From the NCBI GenBank assembly GCA_963805605.1, contig CAWDUX010000002.1, positions 1,922,001-1,986,000 of the forward strand: DNA of 64,000 nucleotides, read 5' to 3'. Shown in pieces: positions 58,846 to 64,000 of this stretch. The notes under the pieces are model-generated. The model was not told where the DNA came from and did no database searches. It worked only from the letters and a program-made list of their open reading frames with translations. The position numbers were made by a program, and so were the translations under genes. The stretch's first letter is position 1; the number at the start of each line of letters is the position of its first letter. The stretch is from Actinocatenispora sp963805605. Its GTDB lineage: Bacteria; Actinomycetota; Actinomycetes; Mycobacteriales; Micromonosporaceae.

Positions 58846-59008
58846 GCGGTCGCTCTGGGCCGACTCGCCCGTCCTGTCCCTGAACGGGTGACTGACGGGT
58901 AATCGTTTATTGTGTCGCTAAGAAGAAAAATTACACAAGTCTTGTAGTTTGAGGACGTTTTCTGTCTACTCATGATGTTCCCCCCGATCCCCTCCAGGAG
59001 GACATCTC

Positions 59009-59791
59009 GTGACCACCCCTGCCCCCGGCCGCATGACCGGCCGCCTGCGACGTGGCGTCTCCGTACTGACCGTGGCGCTGGCGACACTCGCGGCCAGCAT
59101 CGCCACCCTCGGCATCGGCGCCCAACCGGCGGCCGCCGCCGGCACCCTCTACGGCGTCGACGTCTCGCACTACCAGGGCACCATCAACTGGTCCAGCGTC
59201 AAGAGCTCCGGACAGTCCGTTCGCGTACATCAAGGCGACCCAGGGCACCACGTTCCACGACCCGAACTTCAGCGCCAACTACACCAACGCGTACTACGCC
59301 GGCATGATCCGCGGCGCGTACCACTTCGCCACCCCGAACTCGTCGACCGGCGCGGCACAGGCCGACTACTTCGCCAGCCACGGTGGCGCCTGGTCGGCGG
59401 ACAACCGGACGCTGCCCGGTCTGCTCGACATCGAGTACGGACCGTCCGGTTCGACCTGCTGGGGCCTGTCCCAGTCCAGCATGGTGAGCTGGATCCACTC
59501 GTTCATCAACGAGTACCACGCCCGCACCACCCGGTGGGCGGTCATCTACACGACCACCAACTGGTGGTCCACCTGCACCGGCAACTCGTCCGCGTTCGCC
59601 GGCAACAGCCCGCTGTTCATCGCGCGCTACAACACCAGCGTCGGTACGTTGCCGGCCGGCTGGTCGGCTTCTACACCTTCTGGCAGTACACCAGCACCGG
59701 CAGCGTGCCCGGCATCTCCGGCAACGTGGACCGGGACCGGTTCAACGGAGCCTCGGACCGGCTGCTCGCGCTGGCCAACAACACCGCCTGA
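59009..59791 (+). pseudogene. GH25 lysozyme (N-acetylmuramidase), two compensating frameshifts
   Basis: A secreted glycosyl hydrolase family 25 muramidase of about 255 residues. Signal peptide LRRGVSVLTVALATLAASIA with a cut near AAAAGT. First frame: GVDVSHYQGTINW. An extra base near 59219 moves it into the next frame: FAYIKATQGTTFHDPNFSAN, GAYHFATPNSSTGAAQADYF, LLDIEYGPSGSTCWGLSQSS (catalytic DxE). Near 59665 the first frame returns with FYTFWQYTSTGSVPGISG and the end ALANNTA. GTG 59009 has AGGAGG 7 nt upstream. Its promoter region (58860-59000) is AT-rich. Confidence 0.85.
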
Positions 59792-59852
59792 CGGCCCCAC
59801 GGCCGGCCGGGTGGGCCCCCACACCTGGCCGGGCCGCGTCCGGCGACACCCG

Positions 59853-59889
59853 CCGCCACCGGCGACTCATCCCCGGTCGCCGGTGGCGG
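59853..59889. terminator. Bidirectional hairpin terminator
   Basis: CCGCCACCGGCGA (59853-59865) pairs perfectly with TCGCCGGTGGCGG (59877-59889), between the converging GH25 and HAD genes. Confidence 0.8.
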
Positions 59890-59906
59890 CACCACGGCAG
59901 GTGCCG

Positions 59907-60719
59907 TCAGCGTGTGGGGGCCAGATCCGACAACCGCTCCAGGTAGTCGGCGACACCCTCGTCGTCGTTGCTGACGGTCGCGGCGTCCGCAGCGGCGAGC
60001 ACCTGCGGTTCGGCGTTGGCCATCGCCACGCTGTGCCCGACGAACGAGAACATCGGCAGATCGTTCGGCATGTCCCCGAACGCGACGATGCGCTCCGGCG
60101 CCACCCCGAGCCGCTCGGCCACCCACGCCAGCCCGGTCGCCTTCGTCATGCCGGCCGCCGAGATCTCCACCAGGCTCATCTCGGACGAGCGGGTCACCTC
60201 GACCACACCGTGCAACCGCTGCGCGATCGCCGCGGTCGCCTCGGCCGGTGCCCGACCATCCAACCGGGCGAGCAGCTTCACCGCCGGCTGCGCCAGCAGT
60301 TCGACCAGTTCGCCGGCCCGGACCTGGTCGGACACCTCCTCGATCGGGTAGCCGTGCTCGTGCCGGAGACCGTTGTCGCATTCCACCGCGAACGTCACGC
60401 CGGTGAACTGCGCGCGCAGCCGCTCGATGACCGTACCGAGCAGGTCCGGCAGCAACGGGTGGGATTCCAGCACCTCCCGCCGGGCCGGGTCGTAGACCAC
60501 CGCGCCGTTGGAGCAGACCACCGGCCCGCGCGGGCCGGTGTGGCGTAGCACCTCGTCCAGCCAGCGGACCGGCCGGCCGGTCACCATCACGAACGGGATC
60601 CCGGCAGCCGCGAGCCGGTCCAGGGTCGCCAGGGTGCGCGGGCCCACCGTCCGGTCGGTACGCAGCAGGGTGCCGTCCAGGTCGCTCGCGACCAGCGCGG
60701 GGGATGTGGGGGGTGTCAT
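59907..60719 (-). CDS. Cof-type HAD-IIB phosphatase
   Basis: A 270-aa haloacid-dehalogenase hydrolase: motif I LVASDLDGTLLRTDR, motif II FVMVTGRPVRWLDE, Lys in MTKATGLAWVAERLG and motif IV IVAFGDMPNDLPMF, followed by GHSVAMANAEPQVLAAAD and NDDEGVADYLERL. Family members dephosphorylate sugar phosphates and flavin or pyridoxal phosphates. Start 60719 (MTPPTSPA) is chosen; 60731 is possible. A close paralogue runs off the right edge at 63861. Confidence 0.9.
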   Translation of the reverse strand: MTPPTSPALVASDLDGTLLRTDRTVGPRTLATLDRLAAAGIPFVMVTGRPVRWLDEVLRHTGPRGPVVCSNGAVVYDPARREVLESHPLLPDLLGTVIERLRAQFTGVTFAVECDNGLRHEHGYPIEEVSDQVRAGELVELLAQPAVKLLARLDGRAPAEATAAIAQRLHGVVEVTRSSEMSLVEISAAGMTKATGLAWVAERLGVAPERIVAFGDMPNDLPMFSFVGHSVAMANAEPQVLAAADAATVSNDDEGVADYLERLSDLAPTR

Positions 60720-60823
60720 CGCCACCAGCATGCCGCTGCGGGCGGTCCGGTTGCCATCAACCGACCCGCCGGTGTGGGCCGCGCCATAACCCAGCACGAC
60801 CCTGAGTCAATGGGCGATCACTG

Positions 60824-61877
60824 TCAGGGTCTGCGGTACGCCAGCTCGCCGCGCAGCAGCACCGCGCGGGGATGGTCGAGCTGCCGCAGGTCGCTGCGAG
60901 GATCCTCGTCGTACACCACCACGTCCGCCGGAGCCCCCTCCACCAGCCCGGCCAGTCCCAGGTAGGACCGGGCCGCCCAGGACGCGGCACCCAACGCCCG
61001 ATGCGCCGGTACTCCCGCCGCGGCCAGTGCACGCACCTCGTCGGCGACCCGGCCGTGCGGTCGGGAATCCGTACCGGCCAGCAACGTGACGCCCGCCTCG
61101 GCCGCCGCGGCGACCAGCCCGCCGTGCGCCTCCGCGCCGCGCACGTACCAGCGTTTACGGGCACTGTCCGGCCGCTGCCGCATCCGCTCCAGCGAACCGC
61201 TGATCACCGACAGGGTCGGGGTCAGCGCGATGCCCCGCTCCGCCATCCGGTCCAGCAGGGCCGGATCCAGACACATGCCATGCTCCAGCGAGTCGACCCC
61301 GGCCGCCACCGCCGCCGCTCCACCGTCGGACTGCTGGGAATGCACCGCGACCCGGCCGCCGACCCGGTGCACCCGCCGCCACGACCTCGGTCAGTACATC
61401 GGCCGACAGGGCCGGATCGCCCGGGCCCCAGTCACCGATCAGCTTCGCCCAGCCGGTACGGGCGGCCTGCGCCGCGGCCACCGCGGGAAGATCGGCGATC
61501 TCGGGGCGCCGGCCCCAGCCGTCGAAGAACTGGTCCTGCTGGGCCAGCCACGGACCCGCGTGCACGGCACGGGGCAGGTCGTGGTCGCGGCCGAACCAGT
61601 CCGGCGGGTCACCCGCCAGCCCCGGGGACCGGATCATGGTGACCCCGGCCGTGAGATGCTCCCGCAGGTCGGCCCGGAGCAGCGCGTGGTCCAACGGCTG
61701 GCCGGGCCGCTCGGCACCGGGATGGGTGTGCGCGTCGACCAGGCCGGGCAGCAACCAGCCCTCCGCGACCAGGCGCGCGTCGGCCACCGGATCGACCCGC
61801 CACCGGTCGCCGTCGGCGTACAGGTCGACCGGCTCGTCGCCGGGCAGGGCGCGACCCCGCACCCGCAGCACTGTCAT
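60824..61877 (-). pseudogene. Amidohydrolase family protein, one frameshift
   Basis: About 350 residues of an imidazolonepropionase/prolidase-like metal-dependent amidohydrolase. First frame from ATG 61877 (GGAGGGAG upstream): WLLPGLVDAHTHPGAERPG (HxH), GWAKLIGDWGPGDPALS (metal-bridging Lys). The frame shifts at about 61370-61378 in a CCC run, then continues VHRVGGRVAVHSQQSDGG, GVDSLEHGMCLDPALLD, VTLLAGTDSRPHG and LVEGAPADVVVYDEDP. All metal ligands survive across the two frames. Confidence 0.82.
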
Positions 61878-61917
61878 ACCGGGCTCCCTCCGCCGCTGTC
61901 GGCCGGACATCCAATGG

Positions 61918-62985
61918 TCAGGTACCCCGCGGGGCCCAGGCGGCACGGTAGCTGGACCAGTCCCGGTCGGTGGCGGCGAAGTCGACATACACGGCGACCC
62001 CGAACAGCCGGTGCCGCGGCGGCCGGTCGGTGACGGCCAGCCGGACCCCGCGCAGCGACGCCGCGACCGTCTCCGCCCGGCGATGATGCGTGTGGTTCTC
62101 GTCGTGGTACGCGGGTGTGCCGATGAACAGCTGCACCCTGGCCGGCACCGCCGCCAGCGCCACCAGGGTCTGCCGGTGCACGTACCCGGCGTAGGCCGGC
62201 TGGGTGTACAGGCCGGTGTCGTAGGCCATCACCGCCACCTGGTCGACGCGCAGCGCCACCTCGTGCAGGTAGTGCGCCGACCACAGGCACGGGTGCCCCG
62301 GCAGCAGGCTCAGCGGCTGCCGCAGCCCGGCCAGCGGCTCCAGGTGGATCGCCGACACCGACAGGAGCACGTGTCGGCTGTGGGTGAGGGTACGAGTGGC
62401 CTCCAGCATCCGCAGCAGGCCCGGTTCGCCGTCGCGTACCGGCTCGAAGTCGTAGTGGATGCCGTCGAACCCGTCGGCGAGCACCAGCCGGTCTGCGGCG
62501 AGTACCCGTGCCCGGGTGGCGGCGGAATCCAGGTCCAGGTGGCCGGGCCCGACCAGGTCACCCAGCCACGCCTGGACCCGCACCCCGGGCAGCGCCTCGT
62601 GCAGCGCGGCCACCAGCCAGCGGGCGCGCGGCCGCCGGGCCGGGTCGAGCGTGCCGTCGTCGTGGAACGGTCCGGCGTGCACGAACAGGTCGTGGATGCC
62701 GGTGCCGCGCAGCTGCCCGGCCAGCGAGCGCACATCGCGGTCGGTCTTCCGCCCGTCGACCCAGGCGTGCCCGAGCCATTCGGCGTCGTACCCGCCACTG
62801 CGCGCTGCGGTGGCCGGTGCGCCGACGGCCTGCGCTGCCAGCGTCACCCAGCCGACGACCACCACCAGCAGGCACGCGACGAGCAGGTGCGCCACGGCGC
62901 TGCCAGCCCGGCGCACGAACCGCCGTGCACCCGGTCTCCCGGGAGGCGAAACGACGCCGCTCTGTGCGCCCGTCAACCGAAACAC
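61918..62985 (-). CDS. Exported GH18-like glycosidase-fold protein
   Basis: A 355-aa protein with an N-terminal membrane anchor or signal (SAVAHLLVACLLVVVVGWVT) and a TIM-barrel domain. It shows LRGTGIHDLFVHAGPFHDD, the GH18-type active-site strand DGFDGIHYDFEPVRDGEPG (DGxxxDxE), VLLSVSAIHLEPL and VDQVAVMAYDTGLYTQPAY. The pattern suggests a chitinase-like or endo-N-acetylglucosaminidase-like fold; the activity is unproven. It sits between the FAH-family and amidohydrolase genes on the same strand. Confidence 0.7.
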   Translation of the reverse strand: MFRLTGAQSGVVSPPGRPGARRFVRRAGSAVAHLLVACLLVVVVGWVTLAAQAVGAPATAARSGGYDAEWLGHAWVDGRKTDRDVRSLAGQLRGTGIHDLFVHAGPFHDDGTLDPARRPRARWLVAALHEALPGVRVQAWLGDLVGPGHLDLDSAATRARVLAADRLVLADGFDGIHYDFEPVRDGEPGLLRMLEATRTLTHSRHVLLSVSAIHLEPLAGLRQPLSLLPGHPCLWSAHYLHEVALRVDQVAVMAYDTGLYTQPAYAGYVHRQTLVALAAVPARVQLFIGTPAYHDENHTHHRRAETVAASLRGVRLAVTDRPPRHRLFGVAVYVDFAATDRDWSSYRAAWAPRGT

Positions 62986-63010
62986 GCCTCAACCGTACGG
63001 TCCATGCGGC

Positions 63011-63850
63011 TCAGGCCACCGGGTTGGTCAGCCTTCCGACACCCGGAATGGCGATGTCGATGATGTCCCCGGACCGCAGCGTGAAGGCGAGGTCGGGGAC
63101 CACACTGGTGCCGGTGAGCAGCACCGCGCCGGCCGGGAAGTCCAGTTCCCGGTACAGCCAGTCGACCAGCTCGGACAGCCCCCGGTGCAGCTGCGCGGTG
63201 TTCGCGTGGCCGGTGAAGACCTCGCTGCCGGCCCGGTGGATGGCCATGTCGATGTCCAGCGCGGTCGCATCCGGAACCTCCCAGACGGGCCGGATGCCGG
63301 GGCCGAGTGCGCAGGAGCCGCGCCAGATCTTCGCCTGCGGCAGGTACAGCGGGTTCTGCCCCTCGATCGCCCGTGAGGTCATGTCGTTTCCGACCAGGTA
63401 GCCGACCAGCTCGCCGGCCGAGTCGAGGACGAGCCCCAGTTCGGGTTCGGGTACGTCGTTGCCGGAGTCCGCGCGCACCGTGACCGGCTGCCCCGGACCG
63501 ACCATCCGCCAGGCGGGCGCCTTCAGGAACAGTTCGGGCCGGTCCGCGTCGTACACCAGCTCGTACACCGAGGCCTGGCCGCTCTCCTCGACCCGCGCCA
63601 CCCGGGACCGTTCATAGGTGACACCCGCAGCCCACACCTCGGTCGTACCGTCCACCGGCGCGAGCAGCTCCACCTCGGCGGCGGGCAGGTGCGCTCCGGT
63701 GGGTCCGGTCAGCGCCGCGCGGAAGGCGTCCACACCCCGGGCCAGCAGATCGCTGACGGTGACGCCGGGGAGCGTACGGACGGTGTCGTCGACGAGGATC
63801 CCGGTGGCGACCGCACCGCTGTCCGACTGGCGGAACCGTACGAGATGCAT
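63011..63850 (-). CDS. Fumarylacetoacetate hydrolase (FAH)-family protein
   Basis: A 279-aa FAH-fold enzyme: WAAGVTYERSRVARVEESG, PELFLKAPAWRMVGPGQPVT, the metal-binding PEPELGLVLDSAGELVGYLV, then GNDMTSRAIEGQNPLYLPQA and KIWRGSCALGPGIRPVW. Members hydrolyse 2-oxo acids or dihydroxy acyl compounds (e.g. dehydratase/hydrolases in sugar acid or aromatic degradation). Start 63850 (MHLVRFRQSD) has AGGGGGCG upstream. It may be co-transcribed with the truncated HAD gene upstream, 10 bp away. Confidence 0.88.
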   Translation of the reverse strand: MHLVRFRQSDSGAVATGILVDDTVRTLPGVTVSDLLARGVDAFRAALTGPTGAHLPAAEVELLAPVDGTTEVWAAGVTYERSRVARVEESGQASVYELVYDADRPELFLKAPAWRMVGPGQPVTVRADSGNDVPEPELGLVLDSAGELVGYLVGNDMTSRAIEGQNPLYLPQAKIWRGSCALGPGIRPVWEVPDATALDIDMAIHRAGSEVFTGHANTAQLHRGLSELVDWLYRELDFPAGAVLLTGTSVVPDLAFTLRSGDIIDIAIPGVGRLTNPVA

Positions 63851-63860
63851 GCGCCCCCTG

Positions 63861-64000
63861 TCAGGTGAGCAGCTGTTCCAGGTGGCTGGCCACCCCGTCG
63901 TCATCGTTGCTGCCCGTCACCTCGTCGGCAACCGCGAGTACCTCGGGATGTGCACCGGCCACCGCGACGGCCCGGCCGGCCCAGCGGAACATCGGCACGT
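63861..64000 (-). CDS. HAD-IIB phosphatase, partial (runs off the right edge)
   Basis: The last about 46 codons of a minus-strand gene are present: VPMFRWAGRAVAVAGAHPEV then LAVADEVTGSNDDDGVASHL and EQLLT-stop at 63861. The NDDDGVA motif and VPMFRWAG segment parallel the Cof-type HAD gene at 59907-60719, so it is probably a paralogue. The rest lies outside the window. Confidence 0.75.
   Translation of the reverse strand, partial: VPMFRWAGRAVAVAGAHPEVLAVADEVTGSNDDDGVASHLEQLLT

Noticed and set aside
58860..59008. Possible c-di-AMP (ydaO) riboswitch upstream of the GH25 lysozyme
   Set aside because: Actinobacterial wall hydrolases often have one, but the conserved GC-rich core motifs are absent; the region is AT-rich with only a 5-bp repeat.

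Overview
The window is about 64 kb of very GC-rich DNA with actinobacterial features: GTG starts, frequent leaderless promoters, a canonical actinobacterial LexA box, DtxR/IdeR iron boxes, SoxR and MerR operators, and a proteasome activator (Bpa) ending in GQYL. Gene content and codon use suggest Micromonosporaceae or a close relative, but genus cannot be fixed from sequence alone. There is no rRNA and no CRISPR array. Two tRNAs are present: Gly(CCC) at 3.5 kb and Ser(UGA) at 43.6 kb.

Layout. 0-16 kb: mixed chromosomal genes, namely a sedolisin protease, dCTP deaminase, a LexA-box-controlled gene pair, small enzymes, a MerR/aldo-keto reductase divergent pair with mirror-image promoters, an aminotransferase-fold protein and a broken secreted protein. 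16-23 kb: a signalling and transport block, with a Ser/Thr kinase translationally coupled to a two-FHA ABC transporter, and an MFS exporter coupled to a DUF6065-like gene. 23.9-27.5 kb: repeat-rich DNA with 58-bp palindromic elements and REP-like motifs, a three-gene DUF2089 operon and decayed regulator fragments. 27.4-31.9 kb: inositol monophosphatase, Smr protein, and a GntR / DUF969 / DUF979 / pyroglutamyl peptidase locus. 32-37.4 kb: three tandem secreted paralogues, a DUF1707 protein, an MBL-fold hydrolase and an AAC(3)-family acetyltransferase.

37.4-43.6 kb: an accessory island ending at the 3' end of tRNA-Ser and bounded by a 14-bp direct repeat. It holds a PIN-domain protein, a decayed peptide deformylase fusion, a zinc-ribbon gene split by an in-frame TAG, a toxin-antitoxin-like pair, the C-terminus of a phage tape-measure protein and a MITE-like inverted repeat. 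No integrase remains.

43.7-64 kb: asparaginase, the efeUOB iron operon behind two IdeR boxes, SoxR diverging from a split transketolase, wall hydrolases, a serine beta-lactamase-like lipoprotein, a fused sugar-ABC permease, a MenB-like crotonase, bpa, a GH25 lysozyme, two HAD phosphatases flanking an amidohydrolase, a GH18-like protein and an FAH-family hydrolase.

Many otherwise conserved genes carry one to three frameshifts (efeU, efeO, efeB, DUF979, GH25, amidohydrolase, FHA-ABC and others). Together they look more like residual indel errors in the assembly than coordinated decay, so pseudogene labels outside the island are provisional. Inside the island, nonsense codons point to real decay.
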